From: Hyposmocoma kahamanoa
Taxonomy: Eukaryota > Arthropoda > Insecta > Lepidoptera > Cosmopterigidae
Direction of reading: 5' to 3'
DNA: 64,000 nucleotides
Assembly (NCBI RefSeq): GCF_003589595.1
Contig: NW_020654810.1
Span: 21,955,620-22,019,619 of the forward strand
Every line of letters begins with the position of its first letter. The first letter of the stretch is position 1. Below, one piece after another: positions 9,616 through 20,493 of the stretch. Below the pieces are notes generated by a model. The model saw nothing but the letters and a program-made list of their open reading frames with translations, ran no database searches and was not told where the DNA came from. The position numbers and the translations under genes are program-made.

Positions 9616-9980
9616 AAGAATACCAGGAGAGCACATCAATACTTGTCATCAGGTAATAACCATAATAAATGTGCCAAATAACCACAACAATAACTTGTAG
9701 TAGTAATGAAATTTTATCCGGAACACTAACCAGAACAAACTAGAACCAATTAAGAAGTTTGGTTCCCAAATTGGTCCCTTCGGGTCTTGCATCCAGGTGA
9801 GAATAATGATTTGTTTATAACTTATTAAATAGAGTATACAATATTACATATCTTCTAGAAACTACAATAACAACGAAAGTTGAAAACATGGAGGTACTTT
9901 CAAACATCTCATATATCTTTCCTATATCTCATATCATCAGAGTAGGCGGGCACATTATTGCAGAGGCCGGGAAGTAAAGT
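9616..9980. other. Unassigned stretch
   Basis: No gene or clear repeat was recognised. The CATTATTGCAGAGGCCGGGA word at its end recurs near 46940. Confidence 0.45.
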
Positions 9981-10233
9981 TTTAGTAGCAGTAGAGCTCC
10001 TTGTGAAAGAGTTCGTCCAGGGAAGTACTGCCACCTTACCTATTTCTGCCGCCAAGCACTAATGTCAGTCTTAGTGTGTTCCGGTTATGAAGGGTGACGG
10101 GCGCAGTGGCAGTGCCCCTCAAATCTTTGCAATTTAAAGCTCTGAGTGGCACTGCAACTGTTATTGACAGGCGTATAGCTTACCATATGTCGCACTACTT
10201 GTTCGTACCGTCACTTGATATTATAAAAAAAAA
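9981..10233 (+). repeat. R1 repeat, near full length
   Basis: Has the intact head TAGCAGTAGAGCTCCTTGTG and the tail TTGATATTATAAAAAAAAAG. The GGTGAAATTACAGGC block is deleted. A possible AAGTAA direct repeat flanks it. Confidence 0.8.
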
Positions 10234-10239
10234 GTAAGG

Positions 10240-11095
10240 GATTGATGGACGAGAGTATAAATTCCAAGACAAAGCGCTTGCGAAGCCTAGTATTATAATA
10301 CGAGTCTAAGCAATCCCCGTTCCCGTCGAGGCTTATATAGTGCTTTTCACAAACAACGTGAGGAGATATTTAAAAAAAAGATTAAAGAGATGAAGATGTA
10401 CAATAGAAAAAGTAAAAAAATATTAATTAATTCCAAAATTTAAATTTTACATGTTAGGACAATCTTGCCAAAAGAAAATGTTATTGTTTTTTTCAGGCAC
10501 GTTCATAGTTGTCTGCTGAACTTCAGATGATGTGGTTTTCTAGTACGTGAAAGTTTCACAAAGTTTTATGTATCTTACTTTGCTCATAGCGGGCAACCAG
10601 TTTTGCATGGCTAATATTCCCTCTTCTTTTAAATTAGCCAGAGTACTATCCATTACTGTACTTTCATTACCGCTCTTCTCACTAGAAGTAATTTTCTCGA
10701 CGAAAATACAAAAATGTCGAAAAATATAGATATAGTTTATTTTACCGCCATTTTCTTTTTTTTAAATAGCAAGCGGTACAGGTTTTAATTCTCGCAATTT
10801 CACACTGGGCAGTTGGCTTAATGAGCTTTTCTTTTGCCTGTTAACATGGTTCATTGTAAGTAGATAGTTTTAAAAGTTTAGATCAGCGGACAGTAATGGA
10901 TTTTCATTTTTACTTTGCAAGCCAGGACGAAGTCGCACGGTCCATAAATGACAAACTTTCCGTGTTCGTTTTTTGAAAGTAATGCAAACATTTCCGAGCT
11001 TGTTTGAGAAATATACATTTACCTAAACTTTATGACTGTAATAAACAGAACCCAGAACGTATAGACGAACGGGAATTATAAACGGAAATAACAGG
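10240..11095. other. Unassigned AT-rich stretch
   Basis: Short frames only, and no repeat was recognised. Confidence 0.5.
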
Positions 11096-11100
11096 TGGAC

Positions 11101-11345
11101 TTTTTTTAATGGCACCAAGTGACGGGACGAACAAGCCATAGGCCTGGTGGTAAGCGACACGCCTGTCCATTATAGTTGCAGGACAACTCGAGTTTTAAAT
11201 CGCAAAGATCGCAGTTGCACTGCCACTGCATTCGTCTCCTTGAGACATAAATTGACAAGTCCCATGTGCCTGTAATTTCCTCAAAATCTTTACCCTTCAA
11301 AACCGGAACGCAGTAATGCACGCATTACCGCTTCGCAGCAGAACC
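11101..11345 (-). repeat. R1 repeat, reverse, near full length
   Basis: Begins with the complement of the A-rich tail (TTTTTTTAATGGCACCAAGT) and runs to the CCGCTTCGCAGCAGAACC area, with the head absent. Confidence 0.75.
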
Positions 11346-11366
11346 AGCGCGTCCTAGTTGACAAAT

Positions 11367-11648
11367 TTATAAATTACTTTCTGGAATTTCAACCGGATAT
11401 ATCAAGTCGCAATTTATAGGCCGCTGCCAAAAATCTACTGCCAAATTGTTGACATCGCTCCATTCTGCGTGGATTGGATGAAGATCTTCCTCTATAAAGT
11501 TGAAGAAATTATTGAACAATTTATTAGAATGTTCTAGATTAACACGATAATCACCTCCTTTGAAACAAACCGGGAAATTCCCATCACAACGTGATAAAAA
11601 CACTTCATAGTTCGAAACAAAGTTGCAACACTGCGATCTCCTACCTAT
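11367..11648 (-). CDS. Coding-like stretch of unknown identity
   Basis: A minus-strand frame of about 90 codons ending in TAA at 11367. Visible segments are NYEVFLSRCDGNFPVCFKGG, then DYRVNLEHSNKLFNNFFNFI, then EEDLHPIHAEWSDVNNLAVD, ending PVEIPESNL. Composition is protein-like rather than AT-driven, and a possible 3' splice site (GATCGCAG) lies at about 11630, just upstream in the frame. There is no ATG in a good position, so a last exon or a gene fragment is likeliest. It abuts R1 on one side. I do not recognise the family. Confidence 0.35.
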   Translation of the reverse strand: MGRRSQCCNFVSNYEVFLSRCDGNFPVCFKGGDYRVNLEHSNKLFNNFFNFIEEDLHPIHAEWSDVNNLAVDFWQRPINCDLIYPVEIPESNL

Positions 11649-11789
11649 TCGAAATTAGATCGCGAAATCACCATCTTAATTAGAGCTCCAGCACATTCCT
11701 AAAATCCTACGAAAGTTGTTAGTCTACTTAAATTGGTCGAAGAAATACATCGAAGACTAGAACATCAGTTTGGCGGCTTGCCAAATGGT

Positions 11790-12006
11790 TGTTACGACAT
11801 TTTATTATCTTATTATTAACATTTCTTCACCAAGACCCACAGTAAATGTAGTTTTAGCATCTGGAACAGGAGACGTTCTGAGCCAAAGGTACATTAAGTC
11901 CCGAGGTTGCAGTTTTATGGTTACTGAAATGACGAGACTTCATGAGTTTAATACTAGTGTTACATTTTATGATAGTAATGTTTTCAGCGTAATTAGAAGG
12001 TACTGA
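11790..12006 (+). CDS. Coding-like stretch of unknown identity
   Basis: A plus-strand frame ending TGA at 12006, with SPRPTVNVVLASGTGDVLSQ then RYIKSRGCSFMVTEMTRLHE then FNTSVTFYDSNVFSVIRRY. It lies about 140 bp from the minus-strand frame at 11367-11648, so the two would point away from each other. The stretch before it is AT-rich and intron-like. No family recognised. Confidence 0.28.
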
Positions 12007-12009
12007 ATA

Positions 12010-12455
12010 AATACTGTTTTGTTTATGGTTATTTTTAAATAGTTTTACGTTTACTAAATGTGAACTTTAATTTATAATAAAAAATGTAAATTACTTGACA
12101 ACAAATGAAAAAAAATACATAAATATATATTTACAAAATAAATACATAAAAATAATAAAATCAAAATCATCAAGTTACACATTGCTCCGTCTGTTGCACT
12201 GAAGGCGATTTCCGAACAAAAGTGTATAGATTGATGCGCTGTTGACTGTGCATAGCGATGGCTGATCTCTTGTCGTGGCCCATCATGGTTAAGAATATAG
12301 GAAACGTTAACAAGCACCCACACACAGCTGATCAAAAACGATAATTAAAATTCAGAACTATTCAAGAGCACATAAAGCACAAATTTAAAAAAATCTGTTT
12401 CACTGAATTAATTTAACACTGAAAAAGTCTGACTAAAATGAACAAGAACTTCATA
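12010..12455. other. Unassigned AT-rich stretch
   Basis: Nothing recognised. AT-rich with runs of A. Confidence 0.5.
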
Positions 12456-12459
12456 AAAT

Positions 12460-12620
12460 CTCTCATAGATGTCGCGTATAGTGTCGAAAGCCGAAAAGTC
12501 AACTTTTAAGATCTTTAACAGATACACACAAGAAATTCGTCGACTTAGTAACTCGACCTGTAGTTTAGTTGGTAACGCAATGGGGATGGAAGCCCGTGGT
12601 TGCAGGTTCGACGAAACGGC
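12460..12620 (+). mobile_element. SINE-D, copy A
   Basis: A-box-like TAGTTTAGTTGG at 12561-12572 and a B-box-like AGGTTCGAC at 12604-12612 form a tRNA-like core. It is preceded by about 100 bp shared with the other SINE-D copies (CATAGATGTCGCG, AAGATCTTTAACAGATACAC, AAGAAATTCGT). The 3' tail after the B box is lost. Confidence 0.6.
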
Positions 12621-12728
12621 GCGCTACTGCAAACAACTAGCACGTTGAAATCAAAGCGTTGCAACGATGCGACACCAGCGTGGCATCGCTCTAACCTGTA
12701 TCCATCTGAGCGTATTACAACAACTTTA

Positions 12729-12782
12729 AGTAATTAATTTAATCATATTGTGATTAGTTCTCAATACGATTAAATTAATTAT
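12729..12782. repeat. AT-rich inverted repeat
   Basis: TAATTAATTTAATC and GATTAAATTAATTA arms of 14 bases lie about 26 bases apart. Confidence 0.5.
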
Positions 12783-12884
12783 CAATAATCGCGATTAAAA
12801 TCCATTTTGTTTAATTGAAATGCAAAATCTATCCAATCGAAAACAAAATTTAAATTTAAAAATTAAAAATAAATTTGAGAAGGT

Positions 12885-13096
12885 TATTCAATAATCTCTC
12901 ACTAGATGTCACTAGCGGCGACGATTGCCGAAAGCCTGTACAAAGATCTATAGCAAAGCACATAGAAGAATTTTGTCGGCGCGGTAACTGGACCCGTAAC
13001 TCAGTTGGTAAAGTGCAATGCAGGTGCAGCATGGACGTAGGTTCAAGTCCCACCGAGTTGTCGAAATTTTTCTGTGCGTTCGATCTTTGTATTCAC
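12885..13096 (+). mobile_element. SINE-D, copy B
   Basis: A-box-like TAACTCAGTTGG at 12997-13008 and B-box-like GGTTCAAGTCC at 13040-13050. The upstream module (CTCACTAGATGTCACTAG, CAAAGATCTATAGCAAAGCA, CATAGAAGAA) and the tail (GCGTTCGATCTTTGTATT) match other copies. The anticodon-side part of the tRNA-like core differs from copies at 15580 and 37198, so heads have diverged or been exchanged. Confidence 0.7.
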
Positions 13097-13109
13097 ATAT
13101 AACAAAACT

Positions 13110-13580
13110 AGTGTAATTATTTAACAAAAACTCTAAATAAATATTGAAATTGTCATCGAAATCAGTTCACTGCTTTTGAGAAACACAACAATGTTACGAA
13201 CAACATTTTATAACAAATTACGGGTAACAAATCTTTACGGCGTGCGATTCTCGACACTAGCAATTAGTCAATAAAAGTCAAACTTGAAATTTATGATGCA
13301 AACTCACATAAATCAACAGTAAGAAAGGTTACAAGAAAAAAACGAAATAAACGAGCGGGCTCATTTCAGGGTAGCACATTAATGAAACAAAATGTAAAGG
13401 TTCTTTTGGAAGTAGGAAATCGGCATAAATGCTGTAGGTCCGGACCAGATGGTACGCCCGAATTCGCTGGCAATTGCGCCCGATGACCTACGGACTAAAA
13501 CCTTGTTTCGCCCCATAAATAACTCTTTATTTTTATTTTCTTTCTTTTTGTCTTGTTTTAACCTAAATGTAACATCTTTA
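13110..13580. other. Unassigned stretch
   Basis: No gene or repeat family recognised. 13434-13496 has weak inverted words (GTAGGTCCGG and GACCTACGG). Confidence 0.45.
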
Positions 13581-13584
13581 GTGA

Positions 13585-13660
13585 CGAGACGAAAAGGTCC
13601 TGCGAGTGGTGGTGAGCGACACACTTGTTCATAGCAGTGGCAGTGAAACGCAAAGAACCG
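13585..13660 (-). repeat. R1 fragment, reverse
   Basis: GTGGTGGTGAGCGACAC to GGCAGTGAAACGCAAAG corresponds to the 3' half of R1. Degenerate. Confidence 0.5.
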
Positions 13661-13664
13661 AATT

Positions 13665-14505
13665 GCCACTTGAAATTGCTTAAAAAAAGAGAAAAGTAAA
13701 AATTAAATACGAAGACCGGATTACCCCACCGTAACAAAGCGAGAGACATTATTTTGTTCAAATGAAACTAATCCAAAACATGCTGAAGTATTAAAAATTA
13801 TACTTTAATAACAGAGTGTTTAGCTTCAAAAACGAACGTATACAATAGGACATTTCATCTTCTATCAGATATTATTGTTCCGTTGGCCATGGTCAAATAT
13901 TTATAGTCGTGACCTGCTAGTCAACTTGCAGCTATATAACCAAACTCAATAACCATAGACAATAGAGACTTAAGCCATCATAGTTAACACTTTACAGCTA
14001 AAGGCTAAAACAGGTTAGTGCGAATGACAGCGTACTCTACTTCATTGCTAAGCTACCGTTTTAACAGGCGTATCGTAAAATGAACGAATCTGTTACAAAT
14101 AACGGTTACTTTTCAACGCGTAATTAACCTGCAATTATTTCGCACGGGCATCCCTAACTACCAAATCGTATAAAGCTTCGATTCTTTGGATTAATTTAGA
14201 AGATACGGATCTTTTGATGTTGGTAATGACGATGAGTCATAGCGATGAATAACTACACGGGTTATATATATATTTTTTGTAAGAAAGGCCTCTATTGGAC
14301 CGACATTTGACCCAAATAATATGTTCTTGGTTCGTGTGGTATGGCAAAAACGCTTGCAAAAAAAATGTAATTACGTACGGTAGGTAAGCTTTGATAGTTG
14401 ATGTCTACTTATACAGATATAATAACCAGACAATGCGATTTAGAATTGCGATTCGTAGATAACACAAGAGTGTCTACCGTCATTATCGCCGCAGTACATT
14501 TACAA
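13665..14505. other. Unassigned stretch
   Basis: No gene, tRNA or repeat recognised. Confidence 0.5.
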
Positions 14506-14507
14506 AA

Positions 14508-14642
14508 AGGTATTTTTTTATAATACTAAGCGACGGGGCGAACAAGTCGTGCTGATCCATAACAGTTGCAGTGCCACTTAGAGCTTTTAATAGCAAAGAT
14601 CTTAGGAGCACTGCCACTGTGCCCTCACCCTGAGACATAAGA
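14508..14642 (-). repeat. R1 repeat, 3' half, reverse
   Basis: Complement of the tail (TTTTTTATAATACTAAGCGA) through ACTGCCACTGTGCCCTCACC. It ends at CCTGAGACATAAG. Confidence 0.75.
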
Positions 14643-14644
14643 GA

Positions 14645-15575
14645 GGTAGTTTGCGATAAGAAGAAATAGTGATAGACACATTAATACAAGGAATAAAAAT
14701 AAACAAGCTGTTCTTGACAATCGACTTCACAAAGTCACATTCATTTAAGGGGCAATGTATACGCCTCTATAGCAAGATTTCGATTGATATTCAAAATCTG
14801 TCATTCACCAGGTTTAAAACTATAGTGAAATAAAAACTTTATACAGCTTCTACGTACTTGGATGACAAAAATAAGTGGTAGTGATTATAATTTTTGAAAT
14901 AAATATTGTAAATGATAAATGTGCACAAATGTTTATTTACAAAGAAAGAGCTACCCGTACAGTTTATTGCTTGAGATTGTTATTATTCTCAGTGGAATCC
15001 GCCTTACGAATGAGCAGTAGAGTTTAATCAATATGGCAATTTCAAGCGAAACTTGCTTATCAATGAAATGAAAACTATTCGACTTTGACTTTGATCGAGA
15101 ACTGTTCATCTTAACTGCTCTTTTAGTTAAAAACACTATTAACTTTATAGCAGACAACGTCTAAGACCTAGGTAGACCTCTATTACTTATTGAACAAGAC
15201 TTTTCTTAGACTTTTACGAGGATCAATTGAAATGTAAGGTGATTACTTTAATCAGGAAAAAATTGTTCGTTGTGGTGTTTTGTATCACTGACGATAGCCT
15301 GTTTAATCGTTTGTTACTTTGACCTAAATGATGCTTTTTCTCTTAAGAAAAAGTAGAAGAATTATTTTTCGTTTTATTTTACATTTGGAATATTTTACAT
15401 TGAATGTAGCCATATCTTAATTTAGTGTAATGTAATTTAGGTATGTAACGGTAGGATAGGAGTGAATGACGAGAGTGAATGAGACGAATAAGTAAGTGAA
15501 ATGGAGAGAACGGTGGCAGCGGATTTTGGAGATTTTTGATGTACAATCGTTGTGCGTTTAGTTAAGAAGAATAAA
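14645..15575. other. Unassigned stretch
   Basis: No gene recognised. 15430-15540 is purine-rich on the plus strand (GAGTGAATGACGAGAGTGAA). Confidence 0.45.
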
Positions 15576-15579
15576 AGAA

Positions 15580-15745
15580 AAAAATAAGTCGTTGAAAAAA
15601 CTAAATACAAAACACATAGAAAACTTCGTGAGGTCCGCTGGTTCGTTCCGTGGCTTAGTTGGTATAGCGTCTGGTACGGTATGCTAGAAGACGTCGGTTG
15701 GAATCCGGCCGTATCGAAGGATTTTTTCTTTGTATTAATAATTAG
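15580..15745 (+). mobile_element. SINE-D, copy C
   Basis: Matches the 37 kb copy closely: AAAACTTCGTGAGGTCCGCT, then GTTCGTTCCGTGGCTTAGTT (A box at 15651-15662), GACGTCGGTTGGAATCC (B box area at 15694-15705), GTATCGAAGGATTTTTTC and the tail TTTGTATTAATAATT. Confidence 0.75.
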
Positions 15746-15749
15746 AATA

Positions 15750-16915
15750 AAAGCAGTTACCCCTAACAACCGATTCTTAACTGATTTCTTATCACGAATT
15801 TCGTACATACATATCGACTCATCCGAAGTCGGATGTGATTATATAGCAAAAAGAGAATAAGTACGTTACGAGAACAATTTCATTATTCAAACTAAGGCCA
15901 ATGTAAATGTGTTTTGAGAATTTATATATCTTGTTTCGTTTTGGAAATTATAAAATCGAACAACAGTAGATCTGACATCCACAGTGCAGAAGAACGAACG
16001 AAATGTACTATGTCCTAAGAACAAGTAGTCTTACACATAGATCGTTGTTTTACGGATGAGTCGATATCCTCACGTCCTAGGATTCCCATTAGAATAGATC
16101 GCCTTCACTGGTCAATCTTTTCATACAACCCCTCATATTCATTATAAGCACAAGACTTGCTTTGTTTGAACATCTTGTCTTCTTGCCCATCTTCTAGAAC
16201 AATCCCTTCGCTTCGTCATTCTGTTTTAATATTCTAATGGAGACATTAGAATATTATTTTGTCTCATTGACGAGGATACAACATCCTCTCACTAAGACCA
16301 AGACTTCTTTAGCCGTCAGACTGTCAGTCTTGTGAGTCTATGCGATTGGCAATGGGCAAAGTCGTTTCCTTTGCACCCCTTGTCCTTCTTCCTTCCGTCC
16401 TTACCTTACATCGCGCGGTGACAAGCTTCCTCTACTAACTCTAATACGTATATACTGTACTTTATGATTTGCTAGGTAGGAACCTAGGGTTGTTTGTGAT
16501 AGGTTACAACTTTCCCTTATCACTTCATGTATTGTCAGCCAGCTTTATTAAGAGCAAAAGATGGTATTAAACAATATCATTCAAATCACACCCAACAAAT
16601 AAGAGATAGAGATAAAGTTAATTGGCTGGACATATTCCATAACTAGGAATCACAAGTCTTACGACCATATTAGCAGAATTTAGTCATTACCTACTTCCGC
16701 GGTCTTTTTGTCGCCAACCACAATTCTTATTACAACAAAAACACGAACAATACTTATTCAACTAACTGTTTTGCGGTGAATTCTCATAATTTCACACCGC
16801 ACAACAATTTGCTAGACGCTTGCTGTTTTTGTATGAAACACAGTTTGCATGTGCATTGTGTGGTTAAAGTTTGTACCTCTTTTGTTGGGGTAATAATGAT
16901 TTATTATTATTTTTT
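15750..16915. other. Unassigned stretch, pyrimidine-biased in part
   Basis: 16060-16440 is C/T-rich on the plus strand with no recognised product. A small perfect hairpin AATATTCTAATG-GAGA-CATTAGAATATT lies at about 16230-16257. The rest is featureless. Confidence 0.45.
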
Positions 16916-16919
16916 GATA

Positions 16920-17130
16920 GCGCTAGTAGCCAGTGTCGAGACGTCAAGACGGTTCAAATCTCTGTGGCGGCATATATTTATATATTTTGTCAATGTTTAA
17001 TACCTCTCGTCAATTGTGATGAAAAATATCATGGTGAAGACTGTATGGCGAAGAAGGTTTACAACTTTTGGAAAACGTGTGAAGTCTCCAACCCGTATTG
17101 GCCAGGGCGATGGACAGAGCAGTGGTAGTG
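16920..17130 (+). mobile_element. SINE (R5), degenerate copy
   Basis: A B-box-like GGTTCAAATCTCTGTGGCGG is followed by AAAATATCATGGTGAAGACT, GGCGAAGAAGGTTTACAAC, GTGAAGTCTCCAACCCGTAT and TGGCCAGGGCGATGGAC. The GTGTGAAGTCT-CCAA-GCATTGGGCC order is typical of a lepidopteran tRNA-derived SINE. Other pieces are at 19232, 25970 and 53490. Confidence 0.6.
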
Positions 17131-17288
17131 ACTGGAGAGTGGGACTGAGTTGATAATGATGACGATTATACTAAACGTTATATTGATGTAGTTTGTTGTA
17201 GAAAAGCAACGTAAAGGAAAACAATATCAATTCTAGTGGACAATATTAGCGTCTTTTTAAGACTAACGTCTATAAACTTTACAGATAG

Positions 17289-17667
17289 AAAACGAAACCA
17301 TTTTTCCGGATTTAAATCGCGTATATTTGTTTTTTCAAACAAACCGACGTTTCGGGTCCTTTACAGGTCCCATGGTCACGGTTGACTGAGGTGGTACAGC
17401 CTTCAACCTGTTATGTCCAATATTGATGCAAACCACCCTATTTTTTCACTATAGTTACAATAGTTATTAATTAAATACCTTATTTTTAATTTTACAAAGA
17501 CAACATTCCAATTTACGCTATATTAAGTTATTATTATTTATTACCATGGGACCTGTAAAGGGCCCGAAACGTCGGTTTGTTTGAAAAAACAAATATACGC
17601 GATTTAAATCCGGAAAAATAGTTTCATTTCCTATGTGTAACAATCGCGAAAACCTAAGAACTCGATA
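17289..17667. mobile_element. Hairpin retroposon-like element (R6), complete
   Basis: Two 82-bp arms (17294-17375 and 17544-17625) are inverted copies with only two differences by eye. The arms include GATTTAAATCGCGTATATTT and AACGTTTCGGG-type sequence as read inward, and are separated by a 168-bp loop. The outer right end AAAACCTAAGAACTCGATA is shared with other R6 copies (366-712, 61940-62035). An 11-bp direct repeat TTTACAGATAG flanks the unit at 17278-17288 and 17668-17678. That length suits retroposition better than cut-and-paste. No reading frame of note. Confidence 0.75.
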
Positions 17668-17720
17668 TTTACAGATAGATTTAATAAAGTCGACATTTGT
17701 GGACTTCTTACGAGCATTTC

Positions 17721-17983
17721 AGTCGCAGTAAAGCTTCTTGTGAAAGAGTTCGTCCAGGGAAGTACTGCCACTTTATTTCTGTCGTCAAGCAGTAATGTTC
17801 AAATTACCGTCAACCAGTAATGTGACCATTACTGCGTTCCGGTTTTGAAGGGTAGGTGCTGGTGGAATTACAAGCAGATGAGACTTGTCATTTCTTTGCT
17901 CCTCAGATCATTGCCATTTAAAGCTCCGAGTAGCATTACACTTGTACTACTTGTCCGTGTCGTTACTTGGTAGCATAATAAAA
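17721..17983 (+). repeat. R1 repeat, degenerate, with local duplication
   Basis: Runs from AGTCGCAGTAAAGCTTCTTG to CACTTGG..ATAATAAAAAGG. The CAGTAATG block is duplicated (GTCAAGCAGTAATGTTC and GTCAACCAGTAATGTGA). Confidence 0.75.
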
Positions 17984-18125
17984 AGGCATGACTTGGTGGA
18001 GGAACCTACTTGCGAGCCTAACCTTTCGTGAGTTCAGTTGACCCTGAGATTCAGCGTCCATTCCTTCAACAAATGGGAGAATTAAGGGCGGCCAACACCT
18101 TGCCCAATTTCGCATATCCATATAG

Positions 18126-18243
18126 CGCACTGCTATTACAATAGTGTCGTAATTCAAAATTGTGGACTTGAGAAAATACTATTTTAAAATTGTGTTTTCT
18201 CAATTCCACAATTGAGTTACGACACTATTGTAATAGCAATGCG
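18126..18243. repeat. Palindromic MITE-like hairpin
   Basis: Arms of about 52 nt: CGCACTGCTATTACAATAGT and onward pairs with the complement of CGCATTGCTATTACAATAGT. Only a few mismatches and a short AT-rich loop separate them. It is flanked by ATA-type sequence on both sides. A transcript would fold into one long hairpin. Confidence 0.65.
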
Positions 18244-18498
18244 ATATGTGTGGCCACTTTCAGGCGTTCAGTCGTGTCGCAAAGACTCAATTGCATTCAT
18301 TTAATATCATCAAGTCACCACCTGCGTCCCGCTGCTTGTAACAGGTTCAGACACTCTGATCCAATGCGAATTGGGTACGTCACACGTTTTCCCTAAATTG
18401 TGAACCTTCTTCGACGTACGGGTTGATGCACAATGGTTAGAGGTATTGCTATTAAACATATACATATGTACGTAACTTACAAATTAAAATAATAGGTT

Positions 18499-18571
18499 AT
18501 AAGTCGCCATAGTGATTCGAACCTCCTTCTCTATTGAAAAGCAATCGACCTCCCACTAAGCTACTGTCGCT
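18499..18571 (-). repeat. tRNA-like sequence, probable SINE head
   Basis: The minus strand reads GCGACAGTAGCTTAGTGGGA (A-box type) and GGAGGTTCGAATCACTATGG (B-box type). The acceptor ends do not pair well, so this is a SINE fragment rather than a tRNA gene. Confidence 0.45.
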
Positions 18572-18574
18572 CTT

Positions 18575-19230
18575 TTATTTAATTTACCCTTCGTATTTAA
18601 CTTGTTCTTTTATGTTATTATTTCCTGAATAACTACATTTTAAATAATTAAATCAGATTATAGGAATATAAAACTCAAGAACAACTTCATTATGTTTTCC
18701 TAATTAAGGTAATTTCCTAACATTTCACTTGGCTCTCGTAAAAGTCCAAGGAAGGCCTTGTTCATTAAGTAACAGAGCCTTTAGGTCTAGATGTTGTAGG
18801 TTTCCAGTTTTATAACTCGGTCTTAGTCTTTATGTTTGCTATAAAGTTAATAGTGTTTTTAATTACAGGAGAAGAGTTACTCTGACAAAAGTAGAGCAAA
18901 AGTTATATAGATAGGGCTTAGTGAAAGAAGTCAGTACTTGTTATATCCTAACTCTAGTTAATACAGTTCACGTAGGAAAGCAAATAACTTAATCGAAATT
19001 ATACAGTCATATCTATTATATTGTCCATTAGTAGTGATGAAGAGTTAATATGGAGGAATAATCAATGAGTTACTTGTCAAATGCCTTTGGTACGTCAACA
19101 ATTTTTCGCCTTGTCGACAGAACAGTTGTAGGAGATGGTAATAGTTTCGCATAAAGCGTTTGAAAGAAAAGGAATGACCATTAATATGAATAAAAAGAAA
19201 GTAATGACGATTAAGATAAATGAATTACAA
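18575..19230. other. Unassigned AT-rich stretch
   Basis: Nothing recognised. Confidence 0.5.
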
Positions 19231-19231
19231 G

Positions 19232-19465
19232 ATGTGAAAAAAATAGCCCAGTGGAAACACGGTTGCTTATCAATTAAGACTACAACGATTCGAACCCCTG
19301 TGGCGTCATGCACCTAAGTGAACGTTTGGTGGTAATACCTTAAGATAACGGTGAAAGAATATATTGTGAACCTACACATCAAAGAAGGTTTACAACCCTT
19401 AGTAAAGTCCCAGACCCGCATGGAGCCATCATGGCATATGGTATGGCCTAAATCCCTCTCTTTAT
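19232..19465 (+). mobile_element. SINE (R5), copy
   Basis: TAGCCCAGTGGAAACACGG (A-box side), ACGATTCGAACCCCTGTGGC (B-box side), CCTACACATCAAAGAAGGTT, CATGGCATATGGTATGGCCT. The central GTGTGAAGTC stretch is decayed. Confidence 0.6.
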
Positions 19466-19469
19466 AAAA

Positions 19470-20490
19470 GACCCGTGCCTCATAGTAAATCATATAATGA
19501 GTTAATGGTGTTGAAACTATGATTGGTGATAAAGAATCTAAGTACTCTATTAAGAACAGATGGTTTGGAGTTGATATTGAAAGGATATTGATTGGAGAAG
19601 TGTTAACCAATAAACAGGTAAATGGACTATGAGTATCAATCAGATCGTATCGAAAAAGTCGCATCGGGCAGTTTATTCTCGGGGGAAGTAGTCTCACTCA
19701 ACTCAGATTACGGTAGTGAATTTTGTGTATGGCAACAGAAGGATGCAAGTAAAGTGAACGCTGTGGTAATGAGTGCACGTATTTGTAGTGTAACTATCGG
19801 AGACATGATAAGAAACAGTGTGATAAAAGAACGGTGTGGTGTGAAAGATGATATAGTGACTAAGAGACGAAAGTGAATGCTGAACAAACAGCCCGATGTG
19901 TGTGTGATACGGACATTATGAATGTTAGTAAAACGACACAATTATATAGCGAATATGGGTGGAAATGAAAAATTCAGGGTGTCCATAAAATACCAAGTTA
20001 AGAATAGAGATAGAGAATAGAATAAAGACCAGATCAAAAATAACTAGAATAAACAAGGATATGTGAACAGAATGATGGTAATGGAAGAAGCGAAATAGGT
20101 ACATTAGAAGTATAATGATGTGCTTGTCCCTGTGAGAGAATGGCATGATAGTACGTATAATACATTCATAAAATACAATCGCGTTTTAGAATGTCAAAGT
20201 TCTTTGACTACTCATCATCAATCATTTCTAAGACACAGATCTCTTGGTCTAGTTTACATTTTACATTTCAAAGTTTACATTCCTGTCTCCTACACATTTT
20301 GTCACTTTAGAAAATAAGCTTGTTTTGTGCCAAATAATTGTCACCGAAATTCTTGGAGTGAAATAAATGCATTATTATTGGTAATTGGGCTCTTTACAGG
20401 CTTCATAGTCTCGGCTGATGGTCACTGATTATTATTACTATTATAATCGTCATTTCTAAAGATCGTTATAACGACCAATTTTGTACTGTT
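19470..20490. other. Unassigned, purine-biased plus strand
   Basis: 19470-20130 is A/G-rich on the plus strand and gives several open but low-information frames on both strands. None resembles a known protein. No repeat recognised. Confidence 0.45.
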
Positions 20491-20493
20491 CAC

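Noticed and set aside
15437..15808. 123-codon open frame on the minus strand
   Set aside because: Runs through a purine-biased stretch and a SINE-D copy; no protein-like motif.
18499..18571. Possible tRNA gene on the minus strand
   Set aside because: A and B boxes exist but the acceptor stem does not pair; more likely a SINE head.
19314..19941. Several overlapping open frames on both strands
   Set aside because: Caused by strand purine bias, which depletes stops in complementary frames; no recognised motif.
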